NCBI GenBank assembly: GCA_902805475.1
Contig: CADCSX010000009.1
Location: 930,001 to 994,000 of the forward strand
DNA from: Entonaema liquescens
Lineage: Eukaryota > Ascomycota > Sordariomycetes > Xylariales > Xylariaceae
Direction: 5' to 3'
Length of the DNA stretch: 64,000 nucleotides
The notes beneath the pieces are model-generated. The model searched no databases. It saw only the letters and a program-made list of their open reading frames with translations, and was not told where the DNA came from. Below are positions 1-10,684 of this stretch, piece after piece (positions within the stretch are counted from its first letter, which is position 1; the number at the start of each line of letters is the position of its first letter). Both the position numbers and the translations under genes were made by a program.

Positions 1-739
1 CTTGTCTAAATCCGACAATAGCGCCGATCTAGCGAGATAAGGCGTTGCACGAGATCCCGGAGGTCTTCAAACTGTACCTCGTAATTATTGCCAAATCAGT
101 TACGGACTAACCAAATCACAAAGTTGTTAATTATATCCTTCGTACAGGTAATTGCTAAGTAGTATCCCACATGACCTACATACATACATACATACATACA
201 TACACGAACACACCACAGTAGATAATATTTTCTCAACGTTTCAAAATGTTGCAGTGCAGAACCAGGTTGTTGGGTTGCTGATCTTCGGATAGTTGCAGCG
301 TTTGAAAGAATTACAGTGAATATTTTCCCCTTTAAAAATTACGTCATAATTCAAGGCGGACGAAATGGCAGTACAATTTGCAATTGCGAATTCACAATGA
401 GTCAGTATGGAAATAAATGTCTTGGGAGATCCACTGCGAAAAACGGCATTGCACTACCTAAAGTCTACCGAAGAGATTTACCTAACTACCAATAATCAAT
501 CCAATCAGAGTTTGTATAATGGCTCGTGGTTCTATCATCAGCGGGATCGGGTCTTGAATAGTCACCAGTGGTTCAAATAAGGTCCGAGACAAACGACATC
601 CGTCAAAGAAACCATCCCGAACCCGGACAAAGTAAGAGTAGGGAATAATAGAATATCTTATATCAAATACCTCTTCTTCATTAAGGACCCAAGAGTTTCT
701 TAAGGTTTTTTTGCTTGCACCGTTGAAAATTCTGTGACG
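1..739. other. intergenic, no gene recognised
   Basis: No convincing coding region. It holds a (TACA)n microsatellite at about 177-205. On the minus strand a 100-codon open frame overlaps the start of the downstream phosphatase gene; I treat it as chance. The last 100 bases before position 740 should contain the promoter and leader of that gene, but I see no clear TATA element. Confidence 0.6.
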
Positions 740-1607
740 ATGGCTCCGATAATTCATCTCGTCCGCCATGCTCAAGGTCATCACAACCTTAATGAAGCAA
801 ACCAGCAGATCCGAGACCCAGTCCTAACTTCTCTGGGCGAGTCTCAATGCAATGAGCTCTATAAGAGATTTGATACCCATGATAAAATCACGTATCTAGT
901 CGCTTCCCCGTTACGACGGACGATACTTACCTGTTTGCACTCGTTTGCACCAGCGGTTAAAGCCGGCAAGAAAATAATCGCTCTCCCGGATGCTCAGGAA
1001 ATTTCAACATTGCCTTGTGATACCGGCTCGGAACCTGACCAGCTAAAGGAAGAATTCGGTGACCTTGTGGATTTCCATCTGCTTCATGAGGGTTGGAATG
1101 ACAAATCCAGCGCAAGCAAATATTATCCCACTCCTACCAATCTCGATGCGAGAGCGCGGGCGGTCAGACTATGGCTTAGGGACTTGGCGAGCAAAGCCGG
1201 AGAAGATTCGCAGGTCGTCCTTGTTACCCATGGCGGTTTTCTCCACTTCCTAACGGAGGACTTTGACGGAGTGAAGTTGGAGAGAGGTATGCAAACTACG
1301 CTCCTTCGTGTAGAGCAATGGCTCTCATTGCTATTTAATAGAGTAGATAACCACTGACCGGCCAATAGGGACTGGTTGGGACAACACTGAGGTACGTTCG
1401 TACGAATTCGAGGACCCAACCGGCCAAGATCCCAAAGCAACATTAAAGGAGACCCAGCCAAGCTGGCGGCGTCGGCGCGGCAGTGCCATTCCTCTCACCG
1501 AAACGGAGCAGATACAAATACGCGAGGCCTTTCAGACTGCTCTAAAGGAGGAGACTAAGAAGCGGGAAGGCCGTTCAGCTCAGGCATCCGAAGCCGTTAT
1601 TGATTAA
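740..1607 (+). CDS. histidine phosphatase superfamily protein (phosphoglycerate mutase-like)
   Basis: Two exons, 740-1286 and 1369-1607, with an 82-nt GT-AG intron. Together they encode 261 aa in a continuous frame. The catalytic signature RHAQGHHN is at residues 9-16 and supplies the phosphohistidine. The second conserved histidine lies in VTHGGFLHF (His164), and the intron follows soon after. Exon 2 continues with GTGWDNTEVRSYEF, the usual tail of this fungal family, which supports the splice choice; reading straight through the intron would end the protein at 1357. The ATG at 740 is preferred because nothing upstream in frame starts with ATG. The family includes phosphoglycerate mutases and broad-specificity phosphatases of roughly 250-300 aa. 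The substrate cannot be told from sequence, and a cytosolic phosphatase is the likely role. The C-terminal third is charged and probably flexible. Confidence 0.9.
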
Positions 1608-1732
1608 ATAGTCAACGCGGAGAGCCAGTTAGATTTCAGTTTCTCCTTATCAGAGGCCCGTCAATAGAGTGACCCGGTAAACAGATGATGCAGGACTAAT
1701 ACCGTACCTTGACTTAGAGATTTCAGTCTACG

Positions 1733-1768
<36 letters not shown>

Positions 1769-2859
1769 ATTTTAGACCGATCACTAGACAAATTACATAC
1801 AACGATATATACCTATACTAAAAGAACATATTGCTACCTAGTGAGTGTTTAAGTTAGATGTCTGCGTTCATCCTTTGCCTTGACAGCACCCCTTACAACC
1901 CATACTCAGCTACCTTGCCTGTATTACACATCGCCCCTTCGTGTTAGACACGTTATAAATACGGTGTTACTCGGTAGTATGCCTAAGATATATTCTTTTA
2001 ATTAAAATTAACCCTATAAATCCCATGATACTTTTGTCTTGTGTTGCCTCCCACAAGACTTTAAACTCTACCATTCTCCCAGGTAGTTATATAATACCCA
2101 TTTTTACATAGTTATGACATTCTACAAACTGCTAACATTAGGGTAACTTCCTCTATAACTTTATATGCCAGTAACTTCTTCTAGTGCGTAAATATCGTCG
2201 GAGACTAGTGCGGAAGGTCCTGTTATTCGCTGGATAGGAGCTCTACCTAATATATTGAGATAGGTACAGTACCTAGGCAAGAAGGTAAGAAGGTGACACG
2301 TGAGGTCCTATTACCACATAAATCTATTCTAGTAAAGAACTATGTACGTGTGCTTGCCTAGATTCAGATACAGAGTCACATGTGTGCATTCACTGCGAGC
2401 CTTCCTGAAGTTCAGAAGGCATGACTGCCAACTAGATACCCAAGAAAGAAACTCCAAGTGTGCAACTGCCTTGCCTGGGTAACTTTTATAGCTGTCCCGC
2501 TTACTTTAGCTCGGTATCGTGTAACAATCTGCTCATCACTCGTTTCATTGCCGTCTAGAAACTTGCTCAAGCAAGAGCGTCCCAAGGCCTTAGTATAGGC
2601 AACCGTTGATTTTCTACGCACACCGTTGAATCTGAATAAGAAGACAACATCCAGAGCATTCACAACATTCTCTGATCTTGTTTTCTAAGCTTAGGATAAG
2701 TAACTTGAGTTTCTCATTCAACGCAATAGGGGACTTGAAATTTTCTGCTATTCTTGTATCCAAGCCTAGCCTCTCGTCCCTTTTTGTGCTTGACCCTGGG
2801 TCCATCACCCTTTTCCTATCGTCACTCTTTCACAATCCTGACAGACCACACTCGCCATC
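1608..2859. other. intergenic with dinucleotide microsatellite
   Basis: About 1.25 kb without a recognisable gene. A compound (AT)n(GT)n microsatellite is at about 1732-1768. The sequence around 1980-2340 is AT-rich and stop-dense in all frames. The last 100 bases before 2860 are pyrimidine-rich, as is common in the leaders of fungal genes. Confidence 0.6.
1732..1768. repeat. compound (AT)n(GT)n microsatellite
   Basis: An uninterrupted run of AT dinucleotides passes directly into GT dinucleotides. It is a simple sequence repeat and likely polymorphic in length between strains. Confidence 0.9.
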
Positions 2860-4278
2860 ATGCGATTCACATCATACTTGACCTGCGTTGCCTTTTTGGC
2901 TGTCACCGCTCTTGGTGCGTGGAATGATTTCACTAACCTGCGTCCAACCCTGGCCCCTCGCTACGATGTGAACAAGTACGCCAACATGATACCACTTAAG
3001 AACGTCAGTCTCTACTATACTCTAGGCAATTCCATGGACCCCCTCAACAGCGTCAACATTGACCTACTAACCAAGAAATCTGCAACGCTACTCGAGTCCA
3101 TCGGATCGGTTCGTCAAGTTGTTTGCACGTCCGACACGGTGACCATTACTTTCAATGGCACAGCTGCATTCGAACGAGCCCTTGGAATATGGTCCTTATA
3201 CGATAGTTTCTACTTGGTTACGAATAGCGCAGAGGGCTGTGACGCTCAAGGCGAAAGAGGAGTTTATGAGGTCGAGAGCTTCATCTGGCAAGATGATATC
3301 ACCACGGTGACGGCGCGGACAACCAAAAAGAGCTTTGCAAGTGTAACTGGTAAGCAAGACACAATATTATGATATAACATAACCAGCTAACACTGATTCA
3401 AAGACACCCTGCATGTTACCTTTTCCCATGTGCGAGGTTCGATGCAGAATAGTAGTGGAAATATCACCTTTGATGAACCTGGTATCAATGTTGCCTCCAA
3501 CTTTTCACTTCCCCCGGACATGGAAATCTTTTCTGAGGCACCATACTTTACTGCTACAGCCCAGGATGGATACCTCAGTGACGCTGCTATAATCCGTGGT
3601 TATCTTAGCTACGATGTCCCAAGCGCGCAGCTCCAGAGTCTCTGGTTCGACATAGACGCAGCCTTCATTGGTCAACTCGGCGTTATTTTTAACCTTACTG
3701 CACCTCTGGATAACAACAACTATCTATTCTCTCCCGGCGAGTTCTTCCCCAGTACCATCAATGTGCCTGACGTCTTCAGTCTTAAACCAACACTTCGTTG
3801 GGCTGTTGGCGCTGACGTGGGCGCTGTAGGAGCCGTATACCATAAGAGCAATATCACGACGGAAATTGACGATGGCCACGCACATATTGACTTTGTGAAT
3901 TCTGATAACTCGCATGCTGTTGGATGGTCACCACGTCTCGCCTCTTCCGTCGAAACTGGGGAGGCAGCTACAGGACACGCATCGCCTTTCATCGACTTCA
4001 CAATTGAGTTGGCTCTTGACGTCATGAACGGCCTTTACAATACCACAGGCGGTGTCACAGCGCGACCTCAGCTCGTAAACGAGTTAAACGTTGCACAAAG
4101 CCAGACGCGTGTCAGAAAGGCCAACCGAATGATTTGGCCCAGAAACGTTACCTGCACCAATGGCTTCGAGCTACGCTCAGCTTTAAATTTCACCGTGAAT
4201 GCTTTCGTGGCCGGCTCGTGGGAGAAGACGCTTTATAACACCACAGTCCCCATTGCCGACGAGTGTTACCGCTTTTAA
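2860..4278 (+). CDS. secreted N-glycosylated protein with DUF7029-like N-terminal region
   Basis: Two exons, 2860-3349 and 3404-4278, joined across a 54-nt intron (GTAAGC donor, GCTAAC-type branch site). They encode 454 aa. The first 20 residues form a classical signal peptide (charged start, hydrophobic core, Ala-rich cleavage region). The mature protein has many N-x-S/T sites, for example NVS, NGT, NSS, NIT, NFS, NLT and NTT, and paired cysteines near its ends, all consistent with an extracellular or wall protein. Residues about 30-170 resemble the fungal DUF7029 pattern: a stretch ending in a VTF-type strand, a GC motif, then GERGVYEV. No transmembrane segment or GPI signal is visible at the C-terminus, which ends in CYRF. 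Biochemical function is unknown. Without the splice the first exon would stop at 3372. Confidence 0.85.
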
Positions 4279-4835
4279 AGCCTCATTTGCCCTTCCCTCA
4301 AGGGTGCAGCAATCGATGGCAATCCCTGTGTGATTCATGGAGTCACATTGCGAATACCCAACCTTGCCAAACAATATTCAGTTGAGTTGATATGGAGGAT
4401 AGCACAGCAACCAGCAAAGATCAAGATTTGAGTTATAACCGAAAAAAAGGAAAGAAGATTGGAATTTTATTTAGTTATGTCACAAAGAATGTGGTCATGT
4501 AATTATCAGTCCTGGGCGCGAATGCCAAGAGCGGGACTAATGATAGGGTGGCAACGGGATTATGCAATTATGGAAGGTCTCCTGTTTTCAAGACCACTTA
4601 AACTCTGAGTTCTTCTGGCATCATTCTAACTCATATTTTGGGTTGAGTCATCACCCTAGGTAGATAAAAACCAAAAAGAATACATCGATGCCTCATATAT
4701 ACCTTCTAGACCGTCAAGCGTAAGGATACTTTCTTGTCTGCTAGTATTATTATCACTTTCAACGCTCAGTAGAGTTTTCTTAAGTGATTTGAACCGTTCT
4801 TTTCGGCGAAGCCCAGCTTTGTTCTTCTTCACATC
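4279..4835. other. intergenic between two plus-strand genes
   Basis: It holds the 3' flank of the secreted-protein gene and the promoter of the zinc-finger gene. A short A-rich stretch (about 4440-4460) and a weak ATATATA motif near 4695 are the only marks. I see no further gene. Confidence 0.55.
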
Positions 4836-6986
4836 ATGATTTCAACTAGAAGTCTCCCAGGGGGCGCCATCAACGGCCGCCAAGCCGCGGATAGAGCCCC
4901 TGCTGATCACGTCGTACCGAAGCCGATCCCCGACTCGCAGGCTCGGGATCCCCGGAAGTATCAGCTGAATCAGATGAAAAGACGTTTCTCCCCCATACAA
5001 AATACATTGCAAGATGGAACAACAAACCTGCTATTCCGACTCAAGCCATCTGATCCGGACTTTCCTTTTGAACTAGACTATCTGGAGTGCGAGCTTCAAG
5101 TGCCTGCCTCATATCCAGAGAGGCCTCCTGTTCTTCGGATTAAGAACAAGGACATTCCTCGTGGGTTCGCCATTAACATAGAAAAAGGCTGGAACAGATT
5201 GGTCCATGAAAATCAAGACTCAACTCTGTTGGCTCTCACTAATGCATTGGACAAAAATCTCGAAGTGTTCCTTTCGGAGCGAAAGACTGAGACAGTAACT
5301 TTATTATCTTTCAAGGACACAAGACATCTGGATACCTCGGCCACTGTATTAGGCGAAACTTCATCTCCAGCAGTAAATGCGCAGCCAAAGCCCGCTCCGG
5401 CACCTCAAAAGCGGTATGTACCAGAGGAGTCTTTTACGGAAGAGCAAATCGCCACCGCGAGAGCGAGGCGAGCGCAAGAGATCAGGAAGCTTGAATCTCG
5501 GATGTCACGGACGCCTCATTACCAAAAGTCCGCAGACGGAATCGTTTATACTTTACCTCTAGAACCGAGACGACGGAGTGAATTGCCGACGGAACTACAG
5601 CAAATTCAATCAGTTCAGTTGATCATCCCCTTACTTTACCCCTTACAGCCCTTGAGGGCTTTATTTAATAATGTCGAATCAAAAGATGCTGAGGCCATTG
5701 AAGAAATATTTGCAGAAAGGGCTGCTCAACAGAAACAGATGAATCTGACGAGCCATTTGAATTATCTTGCACAAAATATCCACACAATGGCCAAACAAGT
5801 GCACGCCGCAAAGACACAACCTGAGGTAGCTTCAAAAGGTAATAATGAGGTTGCTGCTACGCTAGCTCAGCAGATCGCAGCTTCGAAAGATACTAGCGGC
5901 GATGAGAAACGCCACATTCATGTCATCCCTCGTCCTCCAGAGTGGAGCTTCGGCAACGAATCCGGGGATTCGGACAACTCTGACGATGACTCCTGGGACT
6001 CGGAAGATGAATCTGATGGAGGGGGCGCCGGGATTAACACGTGGAACGAAGGTGCTCCAGGTGTTATACAACAGATCGAAAAGGGCACGGCAATGTCGTT
6101 CCCGTCTATCGAACTACACGGGATCGAACTACTCCAAGTATCGATATTGAATCTCAGTGTTAAGTGTGAGCGTTGCAAAACGCTGAACGACGTGACCGGG
6201 CTAAAGCCAGAAGTGGAAAAGACAGGCAGCTGTAAGAAGTGCGCCTTAGCTTTCACGGTCAAGTTCCGTCAAGAGATAGTGCATCAGAGTTCGACCAGGG
6301 CAGGATTCATCGACGCTGCCTGCTGCACCGTCGCCGATATGCTTCCTAGGTAGGCTACCGCCACTCCTTTTCCTCCCCACGCGTCTTCCCTACTGACATT
6401 CTCCACTACCTAGTACGTTCGTGCCCACCTGCTCTCGATGTTCGACGCCGAGCCAGGGGCTCGTAACCGTCCGCGGAGACGCCATCACCAACGTGTGCCG
6501 GGAGTGCCACGCGAAGTTCACCTTCAAGATCCCCGAGGTGAAATTCCTCACCATCAGCCAGGGCACGCTACCGCCACCCTCCACCGGGCCGCGCAAGCGC
6601 GCGGAGAAACTCGGCCTGCACGCGGGCGACCCGCTACCTAAAAACGGCACGTGCGCGCACTACCGGCGGTCGTACCGGTGGTTCCGGTTCTCGTGCTGTA
6701 GTAGGGTGCACGCGTGCGACCGGTGCCACGACGCGGCGGAGGACCACCCGCAGGAGTGGGCCAATCGCATGGTGTGCGGGTGGTGCAGCCGCGAGCAGAA
6801 TTACGCGGTGGAGGCGTGCGGGTTCTGCGGGCGGAGTGTGATCGGGAAGAAGGGGAGGGGGGTTCTGGGAGGGGAAAGGGCACGAGGGATAAGGCGAGGA
6901 TGAGCAGGAAGGATAAGAGGAAGTTTCGTCGCGTGGGGGAGAGGGGAGGAGGAAGGATTAGACGTGGCTGTTGCGGGGTTGAGTGA
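4836..6986 (+). CDS. RWD-like and CHY-type zinc finger protein, with apparent frameshift near its C-terminus
   Basis: Exons 4836-6349 and 6414 onward, separated by a 64-nt intron with a CTGAC branch site. Residues about 41-150 look like an RWD fold, including the YPERPP loop. The middle is charged and acidic. From Cys444 there are paired CxxC knuckles (CERC, CKKC, CSRC, CREC). From about Cys585 comes a CHY zinc finger with CAHY, CDRCH, CGWC and CGFC. Proteins with this finger bind zinc; some are RING-associated ubiquitin ligases and others, such as yeast Hot13, act in mitochondrial import. The exact role here is unknown. As read, the frame stops at 6903 (667 aa). The basic tail expected after the finger (GTRDKARMSRKDKRKFRR) lies in another frame that stops at 6986, after a G-rich tract. 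I give the end of that tail as the likely gene end. Confidence 0.82.
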
Positions 6987-7309
6987 TGGATGGGTGGTGT
7001 TGTGAGAACTGGGGAAGTCAGGGTTAACGTTAGTATCACGGCTGTTCCGGTTACTCCCATTGAGCGGGCGTAAAATAATCTTGAAAGGTGTCAGAAGCGA
7101 AGGTCTTTGGGGATATGTCTGGGTTAAATATGAGTCTGGAATCATTACCCCTATATGAGGTAAGCTTGGAACCTCTACTTTAAGTCCAATGTGTCTTATT
7201 CAGGGGTATCATGTAACTTATCACTACTATAAAATAGGGAAAGCAGAAACCATTTAACGCCTAAGGTACTAGGAATAAATATTAATTATTAATACTACTT
7301 AGATACTAG
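6987..7309. other. convergent intergenic region
   Basis: Lies between the 3' ends of a plus-strand gene and a minus-strand gene. It becomes AT-rich toward 7270-7300 and should contain both polyadenylation regions. No coding signal. Confidence 0.5.
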
Positions 7310-7858
7310 CTACGACAGGGGAATTTGGAATAGGGATAAGATATCAATCATTTTCTTGTCCCAGATTGACCCTTCCTCTCGAAATCTTCTGCCATTGAAT
7401 TTACCCGCTCTACCTATCCTCTCCGCATGACCTTGGGACCCAGTATAGGTATCGTAGCCTGGCCAACTGACTTTCATGTCCCTACGGTCTTCGGCCTCCT
7501 GTCTGTATGCCTGGGCGGTAGCTTGGGCTAACTGTGCTTTAGTCGGGCCTGGCTGTTGACACTTCTTCCACTCAGCTTTGGCATTTATAGCAGCATGATA
7601 GCTTTGATGATACGCATTGCTCTGCTGGCCAAAAGGGCTCTGAGGGGGGGCTATCAGCAGACCTTGCGCTTTTCGGTCAGCAATGGCCTGACGGAAAGGG
7701 TCCTGCTTCTTTGAGCCACCAGCAATATCGCTCGCCCAGCTGTTCTGTCGTTGGCCCATACCGAATCTCTGCTCGGGGATTCGGTAGGTAGCTGACTTGG
7801 TTGCTGCGCTTTTCTCTGATTGCCGTGGCAAGCTCGAGGATCGATGCGGTTGGTCCAT
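7310..7858 (-). CDS. small unknown protein, 182 aa
   Basis: A single-exon frame starting with an ATG at 7858 and ending with TAG at 7310. I do not recognise the family. The protein is polar, rich in Gln, Ala, Arg and Lys, with no signal peptide or membrane segment. It has scattered tryptophan motifs (NSWASDIAGG, EWKKC, SWPGYDTYTG, SIWDKKM). The central part, about residues 90-130, is Ala/Gln-rich and could be helical. Amino acid composition and length favour a real gene over chance. It is convergent with the zinc-finger gene and divergent from the F-box gene. A short unspliced intron cannot be excluded. Confidence 0.55.
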   Translation of the reverse strand: MDQPHRSSSLPRQSEKSAATKSATYRIPEQRFGMGQRQNSWASDIAGGSKKQDPFRQAIADRKAQGLLIAPPQSPFGQQSNAYHQSYHAAINAKAEWKKCQQPGPTKAQLAQATAQAYRQEAEDRRDMKVSWPGYDTYTGSQGHAERIGRAGKFNGRRFREEGSIWDKKMIDILSLFQIPLS

Positions 7859-8683
7859 TATGTCGGTGATGGCCCTTTTGATGAAATTGGTTTGGTATGA
7901 TTAGAGTATTGTTCGTATAAAGACTAGGAGTACTTCTAAGCTACTATAGCTATCTACCTTCTTCAGAAAGGGCAAGAAAGATAAGAGAGAAGATGTTTAA
8001 GTACCCAGTACATAGTAAGACAAGTACTTAATAGATGAGTAGGGGTTGTTTTACCATATTTATCACTTCCAGCTTCATTGATGAAACGCATTGATGATAT
8101 GTCTCGGTGCTGGAGAATATAAGGATTCACACTTGCCCATTGAGTAAGATATATTGACGAGTCCGGTAGTTATGATGTAAGTTTGAGATATCTTCAATAA
8201 TTCCTATGACTATATCGTGAGATGTATCGGATTGTGTCGTACATAGGACGGGACAAGAGTTGAACACGAGCAAAATATCTACCAAATCAGATAGAGTAAC
8301 CCATTTGTATGAAAAAGTCAAAGCAAACATCTAGGACTTGGTGATGACCAAGTGTATGGTGACGTATTACGAAGGTGTTGTTCTGTTTGCCCAACGGCCG
8401 TGTGTCCCTATGTGTCCCTATGTGCCCCTGAGTCTCCCCAGCCCTCGCAGATCTAGTGCCTCCTAAACTTATTTAAACAGGCAGGCAGACCTCAAGGCCA
8501 TAAGATAACTACAACTTGGTAATTACGACTTACATTCAACCTGCATGCGCATTCGGACGGTACATTTAACAAATACATGTATCCTTTCACCTCACTTTAC
8601 ATTTTATACTTTATCGCCTTCACCCCTCGTCGCCTAGACACTACCCCTTGCTCAATACAAACCCGCCAAGTAAAATCAATAAC
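7859..8683. other. divergent promoter region
   Basis: Shared upstream region of the 182-aa gene (minus) and the F-box gene (plus). It contains a short direct repeat at about 8400-8430 (TGTGTCCCTA, three near-copies) and pyrimidine-rich sequence just before the F-box start. No RNA gene is visible. Confidence 0.5.
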
Positions 8684-10240
8684 ATGTCTGAACCTAAGAA
8701 CAATCAGCTGGAGAAGTCTGCCATAAATGAGAAGACAACGTCAGAGATTCAGAATCCTCTTAATCCATTCAAGCGCCTGCCTTCCGAGCTCCATCACTGC
8801 ATTCTTGTATCCTTACCAGATGTCACATCTCTGATCTCAGCCGCTTTGAGTTGTGGCATCCTCTATGCGACTTTCAAAGAGAGCGAAAACATGATAATAA
8901 GGGACGTCCTTATCAACTCTCTCGGACCCAGCATTCTGCCAATAGCTACTATCACCTACCGATGCTCTCCACCATTCCTCAGCGGCAGCGCCGAATTATC
9001 AACGAAACTTCCAAGAGACAAGCGGGTGGAATGTTTAGAAAGTTATGCGTCCGACTTTGTAAAACAACTAGAACGACCGGCGCATCTCCCTACCAAGTGG
9101 AATATACGTGATGCCATCGCGCTCGATACTTATCATCACAAGGTGGTATTAAAACTAACACAAAAATTCATCCAAGCATGTAGCACGGCATCATCGTCTT
9201 GCCTAGACATTAGGCATAGCCTACAGGAAATCCCCCCTTCGAGATTCGAGAAAGAACGGATTACTCGGTCGCTCTATCACTTCGAAATATTTCGCAGACT
9301 CTTTGGCTACCTCGGTGATATGGGAAATATAACACTGTCTCATTGCGCAATGGCGTTTTTTGCCAAATTCGCTCCTTGGGAGAATGCACAATTAGCTTGC
9401 ATTCATGATTTCTTAGCCCGGCAGATGGTACCAGGTGCGTACTGGCTACATTCTAAATGTAGCACTCGAAATAATTTCATCGCTGAGTCTTCTAATAATC
9501 TTACAGCATTCAACGAGATCGCAAGGCACGACGTTGTATGGGGCGGCGAGTATGCAATTGATTTCGACGTGGACTTCGATGACTGGGAGATCCAGCACCT
9601 TTTAGCATTGGGACTGAAAAGAATCTTGCTGATTGCCTCTGCTGATTCATATATAGAACGGGAAGCGCTACTCAAAGTCGCTGAGATGCCGCCTGGGGCG
9701 AATGGCGTGTTTCTATTATACTATCTCCGTAGCATCCACGAGTTAAATCCATACGAAGATGCGGGTGCAGGCATATTGAAGGCAGCAGCATTCTTTCCAG
9801 ATGAGGATCCCGGTGCTGAGCAGATATGGAGGATTTCTTTGGAATACGACCCAAGCCGGCATTTCGCCATCTACGATGAGCTTGACTGGCCATATCGCGA
9901 GTGCGGCTACGTTTTCTGGGACCAGGAGAGACTTCAGGCCCTCGGTGCCTTAAAACTTGCTTGGAAACCTGCAGAATCACCATTCTATAACCCTTCGCCA
10001 GTCCCCATGGAAGAAAAGGAAAGTTCCTGGTACGAAAGAACCTCTATTTATGAGCGTGGCGGACGAGGATTTTGGTCGAAAGAAGACGACACGCGAGTGG
10101 TTTGGCCCGCCCGGAAAAATACTAAGACAGGGTACCAGATGCCACATTCAACGCCAGAATCGCTTACCGAGGCAAAGGAGTTCTGGCGGACTGCCTTGAA
10201 ACTGAATGACTCGGTACTTAAGGTAGTAAATAGAGGTTAA
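8684..10240 (+). CDS. F-box protein, 518 aa
   Basis: One uninterrupted exon. The ATG at 8684 is the first in frame; codons upstream to 8648 are open but lack an ATG. Residues about 27-65 read NPFKRLPSELHHCILVSL followed by a second helix (DVTSLISAALSC), which matches an F-box: a conserved LPxEL start with hydrophobic residues for Skp1 binding. The rest is a poorly conserved fungal substrate-side region with the motif RECGYVFWD (about residue 405), common in ascomycete F-box proteins. Such proteins are substrate adaptors of SCF ubiquitin ligases. The target is unknown. No LRR or WD40 repeats are evident. The family is large and fast-evolving, so orthology cannot be inferred. Confidence 0.8.
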   Translation: MSEPKNNQLEKSAINEKTTSEIQNPLNPFKRLPSELHHCILVSLPDVTSLISAALSCGILYATFKESENMIIRDVLINSLGPSILPIATITYRCSPPFLSGSAELSTKLPRDKRVECLESYASDFVKQLERPAHLPTKWNIRDAIALDTYHHKVVLKLTQKFIQACSTASSSCLDIRHSLQEIPPSRFEKERITRSLYHFEIFRRLFGYLGDMGNITLSHCAMAFFAKFAPWENAQLACIHDFLARQMVPGAYWLHSKCSTRNNFIAESSNNLTAFNEIARHDVVWGGEYAIDFDVDFDDWEIQHLLALGLKRILLIASADSYIEREALLKVAEMPPGANGVFLLYYLRSIHELNPYEDAGAGILKAAAFFPDEDPGAEQIWRISLEYDPSRHFAIYDELDWPYRECGYVFWDQERLQALGALKLAWKPAESPFYNPSPVPMEEKESSWYERTSIYERGGRGFWSKEDDTRVVWPARKNTKTGYQMPHSTPESLTEAKEFWRTALKLNDSVLKVVNRG

Positions 10241-10684
10241 ATATACCTTTATCATGTACGTTCATGTTATAATATGGCTTACCTGAGGGTCAGCACTATC
10301 TCACTTACATGTATATCATTGGCCGCTGTGCCGTATCGAGGACCGACTCCTAACATTTGCAATCCTTTCTCTAATGTTAAGCCAAGACATAATCGCACGA
10401 CGAGCACAGGTAATATCAATCCTATGTTTTTATTCGTGTATTTGTTCGGCCGAATGGGATTTGAAGCTGTCTTGGGTAGGCTATTACTGCATACATGTAA
10501 GTTGAGTAATCTCGTATATCCAGCCAACAAGATATGTTAACAATTGATCTGCCAACTTGCGTTTAAAGTGGCATAGCTTGTCAGCCAAAAGAAATGCTGT
10601 TCAACTTGAATATTTTCTATTATAAGCGAAATATCATTGACCCTCTCGCCTTCACCTACCCTCAATGCCACTAATTTGCCAAAA
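10241..10684. other. intergenic before the P450 gene
   Basis: No gene seen. Short frames on both strands at about 10274-10540 mirror each other and look like chance. A TATA-like element precedes the P450 start. Confidence 0.5.
10621..10626 (+). promoter_or_regulatory. possible TATA element of the P450 gene
   Basis: TATAAG preceded by TAT, 64 bases upstream of the proposed ATG at 10685. The position is compatible with a fungal core promoter, but the motif is short and could be chance. Confidence 0.25.

Noticed and set aside
482..784. 100-codon minus-strand frame
   Set aside because: It overlaps the start and catalytic motif of the phosphatase gene on the other strand, has no recognisable domain, and its length is within chance expectation.
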